DNA from: a virus
Strand: one strand, 5' to 3'
Virus record (IMG/VR): IMGVR_UViG_3300048837_000386
Location: 1-23,545 of that record
DNA length: 23,545 nucleotides
The translations under genes were made by a program, and so were the position numbers. Below are positions 1-5,519 of the stretch, one piece after another. The number at the start of each line of letters is the position of its first letter. The first letter of the stretch is position 1. The notes under the pieces are model-generated. The model did not search any database. It saw only the letters and a program-made list of their open reading frames with translations, and was not told the DNA's origin.

Positions 1-86
1 AAATTGAAAAACGATTCGTTTTCATATAGATACGACGATAAAACAGATTCTTCAACATCGACATTGAACAATTTTTCGGTTGACAT
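1..86 (-). CDS. DnaB-like replicative helicase, N-terminal fragment (runs off window)
   Basis: Only the first 28 codons lie in the window. The translation begins MSTEKLFNVDVEESVLSSYL and continues YENESFF. The pattern D-x-E-x-S-V-L-x-x-x-L is the start of the DnaB N-terminal domain, which in hexameric 5'-3' replicative helicases forms the collar that meets primase and loader. The ATG overlaps the stop of the upstream 85-aa gene (TAATG), so the two are translationally coupled. The gene order organizer - small loader-like protein - helicase is common in phage replication modules and supports the call. The helicase core lies outside the window, so ATPase motifs cannot be checked. Confidence 0.72.
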   Translation of the reverse strand, partial: MSTEKLFNVDVEESVLSSYLYENESFFN

Positions 87-343
87 TAGAAGTCCCTCGG
101 AGCCGGTTCAAGAATTGGATAGCTTGTTTCTTCTTTGATTTTACGCTGTGTCTCGAAAAAAACACAGATGGCCGGGAAATAACGCTCTGAAAGGATGATT
201 CGTTCGCAGATATCGACGAATTCGTCATCTTTGAAATCTTTAAGATGCTTCCAGTATTGATCCAAACGCTTTTCAGAAAGTTCTTTCAGGCCATATGTTT
301 CAAAAAGATCGGTAATACATGATTCAAAGGTTTTTTCTTCCAT
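86..343 (-). CDS. Small phage helicase loader-like protein
   Basis: This 85-aa acidic, helical protein sits between the replisome organizer and the DnaB-like helicase. Its core (YWKHLKDFKDDEFVDICERI, then a segment containing FPAICVFF) has the feel of small phage helicase loaders and inhibitors of the G39P type, which bind the replicative helicase and deliver it to the origin. Family membership is inferred mainly from size, position and this helical pattern; there is no catalytic motif to confirm it. The start is close behind the organizer stop (349), and its own stop overlaps the helicase ATG. It could also be an unrelated small accessory protein. Confidence 0.5.
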   Translation of the reverse strand: MEEKTFESCITDLFETYGLKELSEKRLDQYWKHLKDFKDDEFVDICERIILSERYFPAICVFFETQRKIKEETSYPILEPAPRDF

Positions 344-348
344 GGAAT

Positions 349-1125
349 CTATCCCTTAAAGTTGAATTTTAGTTTGTTTTGTGTTTCTTTATTCCTTGGT
401 ATTGAAAAATCATCGTCACTAAATTCATCTTCCCATCTGCGCTGATTTAAAAAAGTTGAAGCAAGCGGGATATATTGTTTATTCTGCCATTTGTTTGTTT
501 TTTTATGTATTTCAATTGAATCAAGAATAGTTTTTAATGTTGGGCGTGGCGCTTTTATTTTTTGATATGCTTTATATGCTGCTCCTATACCCTCCCTTTT
601 CGGATATGCTTCCCAAAATTTCAAAAATGATTCTGGATAATCCCCCTTCACATTTTGGTCTGATTCGTGAGAATCAGATAATATATCATTCTTTCCATTC
701 TTTTCTTTCTTTCCATTCTTGTCTGTCTTCGGTCCCGTTTCGGTCCCGTTTCGGTCCCGTTTCGGTCGTGTTTCATAACTGTTACGCTTTGGATCATATG
801 ATGAATAATTCAATATAGTTATGCGTGTTGTAACTGTTTCGTTTTTATAACGGATTTGATTCATTTTTGCAAGTAAATCAAAAAATCTTTTGACCTTTGC
901 CTCGCCCCAACCCCAACGTGATCCCCATGTTCGAATGCTTTTTAGGCTTTCACCATAACCGCTTTTAAAAACTCGCATTTTTATAACAACATCTTTTTCT
1001 GTCTCACAATGTTGGGCCTCCATTAACATGTCAACCCATGCTTCAAATTTTGAATATTGTCTTTTTTCCTTATAGAATGCATGATCCTGTATTTTTCGCC
1101 ATATAGCGATATATCCACGGTCCAT
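349..1125 (-). CDS. Phage replisome organizer / replication initiator (lambda O-like architecture)
   Basis: This 258-aa protein probably binds the phage origin and recruits the helicase. Residues 1-110 look like the winged-helix N-domain of phage replication proteins: an opening MDRGYIAIWRKI, an aromatic segment FEAWVDMLMEA (27-37), and WGSRWGWGEAKVKRFFDLLA (67-86), where an HTH reads as W-x-W-x-x-x-K-V-x-x-F. Residues 111-160 are a hydrophilic Lys/Asn/Gly/Asp linker. Residues 165-235 (FLKFWEAYPKREG, then HKKTNKWQNKQYIPLASTFL, ending in RRW) match the C-terminal segment seen in many phage replication proteins. The DNA of the linker carries four 11-bp direct repeats, a purine-rich tract and a palindrome, listed separately as a candidate origin. 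The helicase loader and helicase follow directly. Confidence 0.78.
   Translation of the reverse strand: MDRGYIAIWRKIQDHAFYKEKRQYSKFEAWVDMLMEAQHCETEKDVVIKMRVFKSGYGESLKSIRTWGSRWGWGEAKVKRFFDLLAKMNQIRYKNETVTTRITILNYSSYDPKRNSYETRPKRDRNGTETGPKTDKNGKKEKNGKNDILSDSHESDQNVKGDYPESFLKFWEAYPKREGIGAAYKAYQKIKAPRPTLKTILDSIEIHKKTNKWQNKQYIPLASTFLNQRRWEDEFSDDDFSIPRNKETQNKLKFNFKG
659..678. repeat. Perfect 8-bp-arm inverted repeat in candidate origin
   Basis: TCTGATTC and GAATCAGA flank a 4-nt spacer (GTGA on the plus strand). It lies inside the replisome organizer gene, just beyond the AT- and purine-rich tract that follows the iterons. It is placed like the palindrome that ends lambda ori. It could equally form an mRNA hairpin. 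Confidence 0.6.
679..774. other. Candidate replication origin: four 11-bp iterons plus purine-rich/AT-rich tract
   Basis: Four directly repeated 11-mers lie head to tail at 731-741, 742-752, 753-763 and 764-774. The plus-strand unit is GGTCCCGTTTC; the fourth copy differs at two bases (GGTCGTGTTTC). The period is 11, not a multiple of 3, so the repeat is read in successive frames and the protein is not periodic. That argues for selection on the DNA. About 11 bp is one helical turn, so bound initiators would line up on one face. Next to the array, 688-730 is almost all pyrimidine on the plus strand (purine on the coding strand) with a repeated CTTTCCATTC, then ATATAT. An initiator gene containing iterons, an asymmetric AT-rich tract and a palindrome is the known layout of lambda ori. 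Confidence 0.62.
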
Positions 1126-1136
1126 AATTTTTCCAG

Positions 1137-1745
1137 TTATTCAAATATTTTTTTGAGTATACTTGAAATCTCGTCTGGGCATGAATCAATTTTTTTATAC
1201 CAAAAATATTGTGTTTCATGCTCATCATAACTAATACATGACTTTATTTTATTTAAATTAAAATTCGTTGTTATTTTTAATGGTTCTGTTTTTTTTTCCG
1301 TGAAAAGAATTCCGTTTATTCCGATATCATATTCTGCAACTCTTACACATTCATTATCCGAGGTTGTAGCTTTTGATATTTGCTGGAATAATCCATTAGA
1401 TGAATCGAATCTTGAACCTATTAAAAAAATATTTATAGGCAAATTTTCTTCTTGAAATTCATATAGTAGAGATCTTATTCCTTGTTTATATCTAAGAGCT
1501 TGAATCAGAGTATCTATTCCAACAACATCTTTTTTTAATTCATAAACATTTACATTGTATCCAAAATAAATATCATAAGATATTGTTACAATATCAGGTA
1601 TCCCATAATTGCTTAAATTTAATTGTCTAAAAACAATGTCAGAATGTTCAAGAAAATTAAATTTATCAGGATATTTATCTGGATTTTTAAGAATCTCAAA
1701 AACCATATCTTCAAGTTTTCCCTCGCTTATCTCTATATCTTTCAT
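1137..1745 (-). CDS. PD-(D/E)XK nuclease-like protein
   Basis: This 202-aa protein carries a convincing PD-(D/E)XK signature: E12 in the first helix (SEGKLEDMVFEIL), G-I-P-D at 48-51 on a beta-hairpin, E-L-K at 69-71 (VNVYELKK) and Q82 in the following helix (DTLIQALRYKQG). Such folds cover restriction enzymes, Holliday resolvases, recombination nucleases and inactive relatives, so the substrate cannot be assigned. It lies between a Cro-like HTH gene and the replisome organizer, separated from each by only a few bases, in a conserved slot for replication or accessory genes. Its DNA looks more AT-rich than that of its neighbours, as in a recently acquired cargo gene. A role in recombination, exclusion or counter-defence is speculative. 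Confidence 0.55.
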   Translation of the reverse strand: MKDIEISEGKLEDMVFEILKNPDKYPDKFNFLEHSDIVFRQLNLSNYGIPDIVTISYDIYFGYNVNVYELKKDVVGIDTLIQALRYKQGIRSLLYEFQEENLPINIFLIGSRFDSSNGLFQQISKATTSDNECVRVAEYDIGINGILFTEKKTEPLKITTNFNLNKIKSCISYDEHETQYFWYKKIDSCPDEISSILKKIFE

Positions 1746-1748
1746 TCA

Positions 1749-1922
1749 TTACCCCTTAAATAGTTTTATGAGTTTTTCCATGTTTTCAGGCTTTGGTTCT
1801 GTTACGCCTCGCTCCCATAGCTGGTAAGTTGTAAGCGAAACCTTACAAGCTATCGCTACATCTGTCTGTGACATTTTTTTCCCAGCCCTAAAAATTCTCA
1901 AATTTTTAATAAAATCATTCAT
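1749..1922 (-). CDS. Small XRE/Cro-type HTH regulator
   Basis: The protein is 57 aa if it starts at the ATG giving MNDFIKNLRIFRAGKKMSQT. This start is preferred because AAGGAG lies 10 nt upstream; another ATG 9 nt earlier would leave only one base after that site. It is a single HTH_3 domain. The helix-turn-helix is MSQTDVAIACKVSLTTYQLW, followed by E-R-G-V-T-E-P-K-P, the usual loop after the recognition helix of Cro/CI-like proteins. At this size it would be a DNA-binding dimer with no effector domain, like Cro. It is the first gene behind a consensus promoter and leads the replication operon, so it may autoregulate it. An in-frame extension upstream to 1976 is open but less likely to be translated. 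Confidence 0.78.
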   Translation of the reverse strand: MNDFIKNLRIFRAGKKMSQTDVAIACKVSLTTYQLWERGVTEPKPENMEKLIKLFKG

Positions 1923-1954
1923 CCTTGTCATTCTCCTTGTTATCATTATCACAA

Positions 1955-1983
1955 ATAATACAACGCCATGAAACATCTGTCAA
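1955..1983 (-). promoter_or_regulatory. Consensus sigma70-type promoter for the replication operon
   Basis: On the minus strand, TTGACA (1983-1978) is followed by a 17-bp spacer and TATTAT (1960-1955). The -35 is perfect and the -10 matches 5 of 6. Transcription would begin near 1948 and read the HTH gene with a short leader. The leader region carries a direct repeat TTATCATTATCA (plus strand, around 1940-1951) that could be an operator. It is the best promoter match in the window. Confidence 0.72.
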
Positions 1984-1984
1984 G

Positions 1985-2362
1985 TTACGCCAAAATATTG
2001 TATTCTTTTTTCAAAACCTTGTCCCATTCAAAACAAAGGTCAACCCAGAATTCCCATCCTTGAGACGTGTTTCTGAACAGGAAAGCTTTTGCAAGATAAA
2101 GCGATGGATCTTTAATTTTAGTACTATTCCCATTAAAAACAGGATCGCAGTTCATTACATACATGTTATAAACCCCATGGTCCTTTAGGAATTTTTTAAA
2201 TCTTGGAACAATCCTCATTTTTTCACGTTTGCATGAGTGCTTTTTCGTGGGGAAATGTTGTTTTAACGCGCAATGGTAAACCGGGATTCTAACGGTTCTC
2301 AAAATACTTTTGCATGTCTGGCAACATTTTGGAAGTTGTTCGAATTGTTCTATAATTTTCAT
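1985..2362 (-). CDS. Hypothetical protein: Cys-rich N-terminus plus small phage domain duplicated at 14296
   Basis: The first ~50 residues of this 125-aa protein carry a Cys/His set (CCQTCKS, YHCALKQHF, KHSCKRE) that could bind zinc. From residue ~50 a second part begins with RFKKFLKDHGVYNMYVMN and ends GWEFWVDLCFEWDKVLKKEY. This part aligns with almost all of the 86-aa protein at 14296-14556 (RFIKFLKDNGIFYLYRFN, then YDFWEKQHEKWIEILKEEFD), so the two are intragenomic paralogues, one with an added Cys-rich module. No function is known to me for this small domain, though similar short proteins occur in phage early regions. A strong promoter for the next gene starts just past its stop. Confidence 0.6.
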   Translation of the reverse strand: MKIIEQFEQLPKCCQTCKSILRTVRIPVYHCALKQHFPTKKHSCKREKMRIVPRFKKFLKDHGVYNMYVMNCDPVFNGNSTKIKDPSLYLAKAFLFRNTSQGWEFWVDLCFEWDKVLKKEYNILA

Positions 2363-2389
2363 TTTTCACCTTTCTTTTTTTGACAAATG

Positions 2390-2656
2390 TCATGATTTAT
2401 GAATTATTTCAAAATTTGGATATTCTCCCTTTATATTGATTTTTTCATCGTGTACTTTCCGATGACATTCCATGCAAAGAGTTATTAAATTTTCGTTTGT
2501 GTCTGATCCTCCACGGCTTTTAAATAAGACATGGTGTGGGTAATCAAGACCGTATTTTTCTTTACCACAAATCTGACATGTGTAGTTATCCCGTTCATGA
2601 ACTTTTTCAAATAATTTCAACAGGATTGATCTTGAAAGACGTTTTACTTTCTTCAT
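2390..2656 (-). CDS. HNH endonuclease
   Basis: This 88-aa protein is a compact HNH nuclease. The features in order are a first zinc pair CQICG (35-39), the catalytic region YPHHVLFKSRGGSDTNENLI (59-78), and a second zinc pair in ITLCMECHRKVHD. H-H at 61-62, N75 and the final CxxCH set make a standard beta-beta-alpha-metal site that nicks or cuts double-stranded DNA. The basic start MKKVKRLSRSILLKLFEKVH is typical of McrA-like phage HNH proteins. Such proteins act in packaging with terminase or as free homing or nicking enzymes. There is no terminase nearby, so the homing or accessory role is more likely. Its ATG overlaps the stop of the upstream gene by 4 nt. Confidence 0.85.
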   Translation of the reverse strand: MKKVKRLSRSILLKLFEKVHERDNYTCQICGKEKYGLDYPHHVLFKSRGGSDTNENLITLCMECHRKVHDEKINIKGEYPNFEIIHKS

Positions 2657-3075
2657 AAATAATCCGTTTCTTCAAGTTCTCCGTTTTTGAAAAAACAATC
2701 GGAACATAGGAATCTATGAGTCGTCATGTTTTTGCATGACGGAACAGAACAAGGGTGTTCTGGATATGGCCCAGGACCACGCCTGTCTTGTTTGCCCCAT
2801 GGCATTTGATTTATGCTTACGGTACCTCGCTTAATGGGCTTGATCCGCATATACATTCGCACCGCTGCGTTTTTTATGGTATCCGCGATCAATCCCGTTG
2901 AATCTGATATTTCCTTGATGTTTTCTCCGTTCATGATCTTATCACGTAGGCACATATGGATTGAATTGTATCCGAGTTTTTGAAATGGTTCTTTATCGTA
3001 TTTTCCCGTCATTTTGTTGTCAAACTCAATGCACCTTTCATCGGACGGGCCAGATGTAGAATGTAGTGTTTCCAT
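2653..3075 (-). CDS. HTH plus zinc-ribbon protein of unknown function
   Basis: The preferred start gives METLHSTSGPSDERC (140 aa), because AAAGGA lies 7 nt upstream of that ATG. An in-frame GTG at 3111 sits inside a hairpin and is less likely. A central segment (DKIMNGENIKEISDSTGLIA, then DTIKNAAVRMYM) reads as a helix-turn-helix like those of phage regulators that scan for kinship with sigma-region-4 folds. The C-terminus has a zinc knuckle: C-S-V-P-S-C, then H-R-F-L-C-S-D-C. I do not recognise the family. DNA binding is the natural guess, as a late regulator or a partner of the HNH enzyme encoded next, with which it overlaps by 4 nt. It follows thyX after a 42-nt gap. Confidence 0.6.
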   Translation of the reverse strand: METLHSTSGPSDERCIEFDNKMTGKYDKEPFQKLGYNSIHMCLRDKIMNGENIKEISDSTGLIADTIKNAAVRMYMRIKPIKRGTVSINQMPWGKQDRRGPGPYPEHPCSVPSCKNMTTHRFLCSDCFFKNGELEETDYL

Positions 3076-3091
3076 AAAAAATCCTTTTTTT

Positions 3092-3111
3092 GTGGCCCGG
3101 TTAGGGGCCAC
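3092..3111 (-). promoter_or_regulatory. Intercistronic hairpin between thyX and the Zn/HTH gene
   Basis: GTGGCCC and GGGCCAC form a perfect 7-bp GC-rich stem with a 6-nt loop. On the minus strand it falls just after the thyX stop and just before the AAAGGA ribosome site of the next gene, with an A-rich, not T-rich, stretch next to the stem. It therefore looks less like a terminator than an mRNA stability or processing element, or an attenuating structure. A T6 run does follow 10 nt later. Confidence 0.5.
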
Positions 3112-3117
3112 GATGTA

Positions 3118-3708
3118 TTACATTTTTTCAAAGATTGAAGGGGCATGGTCGGCCAGGATGTTATTGATTTCAATGGCAATAGGCCGGATCTGAGGATGTG
3201 CCGCTTTTGAACTTCTGAGATTTACAAAATGGAGAAATTCCCGAAAATTGGCCGTCATAGCAAGCTCTGCGGCTGTGCAATTTGGCAAAACAGATCTTGC
3301 TATTTGTGGTGAACATCCAGTTGATAAAAGCTTTTTATATTTTTTTTCAGAAAAAACACACGCTTCTATCCATTCTCTCCGTTGTTCTTCGTTTAAATCT
3401 GGAGGCTCAATAAATGGGACATCGTCTTTGTATCGTATATATCTTGTTGATGACATGCTAAATGAAGCAATTCTGTGCCTTACAATTTCCATACATATTG
3501 CCCTATCAGCTACAATTTTAAATGATGCATTGGCGTGTTCGATGACAGAATGGTGACCAAGACGGATCAGTTTTGATATGAATTCATGAGCTGAATTTTC
3601 CGTCATTTTATCATATGACCCCCAACAAATCCGGCCGTGTTTTTCAATGAGACGTTCTGGGTTTTCGGTCACGCTTTCAAGTTTTACAGATTGACTCAAT
3701 ATCTTCAT
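3118..3708 (-). CDS. thyX: Flavin-dependent thymidylate synthase ThyX
   Basis: ThyX methylates dUMP to dTMP using methylene-tetrahydrofolate, FAD and NADPH, and so supplies thymidine nucleotides for phage DNA synthesis. The 196-aa sequence is full length for the family. The signature RHRxxS is present as RHRIASFSMSSTRYIRY (77-93), including the S-x-x-S-x-R-Y extension. The FAD- and dUMP-binding helix GHHSVIEHANASFKI (51-65) and the C-terminal block ARSVLPNCTAAELAMTANF (137-155), followed by H-x-x-N-L-R-S and H-P-Q-I-R, are intact, so the enzyme should be active. The ATG overlaps the stop of the upstream homing endonuclease by 4 nt. The N-terminus MKILSQSVKLESVTENPERL is echoed at the start of that endonuclease (see findings). 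Confidence 0.96.
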   Translation of the reverse strand: MKILSQSVKLESVTENPERLIEKHGRICWGSYDKMTENSAHEFISKLIRLGHHSVIEHANASFKIVADRAICMEIVRHRIASFSMSSTRYIRYKDDVPFIEPPDLNEEQRREWIEACVFSEKKYKKLLSTGCSPQIARSVLPNCTAAELAMTANFREFLHFVNLRSSKAAHPQIRPIAIEINNILADHAPSIFEKM

Positions 3709-4400
3709 AACAATCCAAGCTCCTTATTCGTCGCCGCATGATTTCCAAAATATATTAATGCTGCTTTATCGTATGCCATTGCCGCTTCTTTTTGTTTTTT
3801 ATAATAGCCAAGACTTATGAATTTACCATTTACTGTTATATATGCCCTCCATAATTTTGCGTTTTTAAACCATGACACACCCTTGTATCCGCTATTGTTT
3901 CTTGAGTTCAATTTAGAGTTCGCCGCATTTAATGACACATTTGTTGGTCTCAAATTACATTTTCTGTTGTCAAGTCCGTTTCTGTTTATGTGGTCAATGT
4001 TGCAATCTTTTCTTAAAATAAATCTATGTAACCATCCCATTTTTTTGTTGTAGACATATTTTTTTGACAGTGACCATTTATACTCTTTAACTCGGTCATA
4101 ATCGCATGTGTCTATAATTGCGTTACAAATTTCATTTTGGCTTCTATCCCTGATAATAATCTTACATACACCGTCTTCAAATATAAACTCATTTAGATCT
4201 GTATTTGTTAGCCGTGTTGTTTTGCCATTATGGCGCATTTGGTCATAATGTTTTTGGCATAGAATATACTTTTTAACATGAACTTTTCTATTACAACCAT
4301 CAACAGAACATTCCTTGGATCGCCACTCTTTATTTAAATCTTTTTTCTCATGGCCATTAGTTATCGGAAATAATTCAACAGATGGTTTTACAATCTTCAT
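3705..4400 (-). CDS. HNH/AP2-domain homing endonuclease with a ThyX-like N-terminus
   Basis: The 231-aa protein has several parts. Residues 1-14 (MKIVKPSVELFPIT) resemble a ThyX N-terminus. A zinc knuckle follows at 31-52 (CSVDGCNRKV, then CQKHY). An HNH_3 nuclease core lies at about 123-160: WLHRFILRKDCNIDHINRNG then LDNRKCNLRPTN, with H125, the D-H-I-N motif and the late N. An AP2-type DNA-binding domain covers about 170-225 (SGYKGVSWFKNAKLWRAYIT, then LGYYKKQKEAAMAYDKAA). HNH plus AP2 is the classic set-up of free-standing phage homing endonucleases, which cut intron- or gene-free alleles and copy themselves in. An AAGGAA site lies just before the ATG. Its stop overlaps the thyX ATG, so it has invaded the thyX transcription unit without breaking it. 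Confidence 0.88.
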   Translation of the reverse strand: MKIVKPSVELFPITNGHEKKDLNKEWRSKECSVDGCNRKVHVKKYILCQKHYDQMRHNGKTTRLTNTDLNEFIFEDGVCKIIIRDRSQNEICNAIIDTCDYDRVKEYKWSLSKKYVYNKKMGWLHRFILRKDCNIDHINRNGLDNRKCNLRPTNVSLNAANSKLNSRNNSGYKGVSWFKNAKLWRAYITVNGKFISLGYYKKQKEAAMAYDKAALIYFGNHAATNKELGLL

Positions 4401-4411
4401 TTATAATTCCT

Positions 4412-4672
4412 TTATTTTAGTATTGAAACAAATGCAAGGGCAAAAGAAATAAAGACAAGTAAAATAGAAAGTGGCCTTGTATTGTGAAGATATCCATCAT
4501 CGAATCCCTGAGAATATCCTTCATGGAATCCCTTGTTGTATGCGTCTTTAAGCATTTCAGGAGATGCGGATATAAGCCTGGCTTTTATGGCCTGCAAATG
4601 CTCCCATTCATCAGGCGTCCCATTGTATCTTTTCAGCAGCTCTTCGGCGTATTGTAATACTGTCTCGTTCAT
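4412..4672 (-). CDS. Small membrane-anchored protein
   Basis: The 86-aa protein has a soluble helical N-terminus (MNETVLQYAEELLKRYNGTP), a Gly/Tyr-rich centre (GFHEGYSQGFDDGY) and one hydrophobic C-terminal segment (PLSILLVFISFALAFVSILK) long enough to cross a membrane once. It would be tail-anchored in the inner membrane with its N-terminus in the cytoplasm. It is not a recognisable holin: there is only one segment and no endolysin nearby. Its central D-A-Y-N-K is shared, at DNA level as well, with the next gene upstream (4980-5000), which may be chance or a trace of exchange. It overlaps that gene's end by 4 nt. Confidence 0.55.
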   Translation of the reverse strand: MNETVLQYAEELLKRYNGTPDEWEHLQAIKARLISASPEMLKDAYNKGFHEGYSQGFDDGYLHNTRPLSILLVFISFALAFVSILK

Positions 4673-5049
4673 TTCAGTTTATCTCCTGTTTGTTGGTGAA
4701 TAATTTTCCTTCCCATGTTCGACACACGCACAATGTTGTACGCCTTAAAATCTTCATGACCATCGTGCCAGTACGCAAAAGCAAATTCTCTTGCGTGGTG
4801 CAAGTGTCCAAACTTGCGAGTTTCGTTTTCTCCATAGTTCACGATGTAATACTTCGCCCTATCCAAACTACGGCAATGCTCGTAGTCAGCACGTTTCATT
4901 CCGCAATTTTCACAAACCCATCCACTTTTCCAATGGTGCCGCTTACACCTTATTTTCGGCAATGGTATTTCCATAAAATCCTTGTTGTATGCATCTTTGC
5001 GGATCTTATGGCTTTTCATTGTTGTAAAATCATGATCATCGTCGGTCAT
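4669..5049 (-). CDS. Hypothetical protein with small zinc-binding motif
   Basis: The only clear motif in this 126-aa protein is HHWKSGWVCENCGMKRADYE with a later H-C, in which H, C-x-x-C and H-C could hold one zinc ion. This H-x-W-x(4)-C-x-x-C type of knuckle recurs in small phage proteins. The rest is mixed alpha/beta, with an aromatic-rich stretch (FGHLHHAREFAFAYWHDG) and no catalytic signature I know. A GAGG site is 7 nt or so upstream of the ATG. It overlaps genes on both sides by 4 nt, so it is part of the early operon. Confidence 0.5.
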   Translation of the reverse strand: MTDDDHDFTTMKSHKIRKDAYNKDFMEIPLPKIRCKRHHWKSGWVCENCGMKRADYEHCRSLDRAKYYIVNYGENETRKFGHLHHAREFAFAYWHDGHEDFKAYNIVRVSNMGRKIIHQQTGDKLK

Positions 5050-5297
5050 TCAATCACCTCAAAAATTTTTTTTGAAAGAATATCCCATTCATTATCTGGT
5101 GTCCGGCCCTTTAAACCATCGAACAAATGTGTGGTTTCTGCATGAGCGTGGACGACTATTGACGCTTTTCTTAGTAATGGGATTAAATATTCACAAGCTG
5201 ATTCAAAGCCAAGCATAAAGTCTACTTCCATTGTGTCTCTTTTTGGATATAAAAAACACCACTTATCTTTCATTATATTTGTTAATTTTTTATTCAT
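5046..5297 (-). CDS. Hypothetical early protein
   Basis: The protein is 83 aa from the ATG at 5297 (MNKKLTNIMKDKWCFLYPKR). This start is preferred over an in-frame GTG three codons earlier, because it makes a 4-nt ATGA overlap with the upstream gene and has GGAG 8 nt before it. The protein is mostly helical with a hydrophobic centre (FMLGFESACEYLIPLLRKAS). There is no motif I can name. Its stop overlaps the next ATG as well. Confidence 0.5.
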   Translation of the reverse strand: MNKKLTNIMKDKWCFLYPKRDTMEVDFMLGFESACEYLIPLLRKASIVVHAHAETTHLFDGLKGRTPDNEWDILSKKIFEVIE

Positions 5298-5515
5298 TCG
5301 AAACACTCCATAACTCGCCGCTCGAAATCATTCTGGGCGATGGTTTTTGCTGATTCAAGATCCGCATGTTCTGAAAGAAAGTGTTTGTTAAATTCAACTC
5401 TGAAATGCCTGTTCAGCGGATTTTTATAGATATAATATTTGCCGAAATGCCCATTTGCAGTTTCAACACTGAACAAATGGTTTTCCCATTCAAGCTTTTT
5501 TATTTTTCTGTTCAT
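5294..5515 (-). CDS. Small conserved-looking phage protein
   Basis: The protein is 73 aa. The N-terminal half is beta-rich (KLEWENHLFSVETANGHFGK, then YYIYKN), and the C-terminal half reads VEFNKHFLSEHADLESAKTI followed by AQNDFERRV. The pattern of a short beta-sheet followed by a helix that begins L-E-S-A-K and ends in E-R-R is common among small phage proteins annotated only as hypothetical. No enzymatic residues stand out. It is packed between the DUF1937-like gene and the 83-aa gene in the same operon. Confidence 0.5.
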   Translation of the reverse strand: MNRKIKKLEWENHLFSVETANGHFGKYYIYKNPLNRHFRVEFNKHFLSEHADLESAKTIAQNDFERRVMECFE

Positions 5516-5519
5516 TTTT

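Noticed and set aside
731-774. Iterons or collagen-like repeats as a CRISPR array
   Set aside because: Units are contiguous without spacers and lie inside coding sequence; no cas genes are present.
2380-2391. TGACA/TGTCA inverted repeat before the 1985-2362 product as an operator
   Set aside because: The arms are short and overlap the HNH stop, and there is no promoter-like element beside it.
3076-3111. GTG start at 3111 for the Zn/HTH protein
   Set aside because: The GTG is part of the stem of a hairpin and has no ribosome site, while the ATG at 3075 has AAAGGA at the right distance.
4690-5145. Plus-strand 151-codon open frame
   Set aside because: It runs opposite to two overlapping, coupled minus-strand genes, has no ribosome site and a protein of poor composition; a shadow frame.
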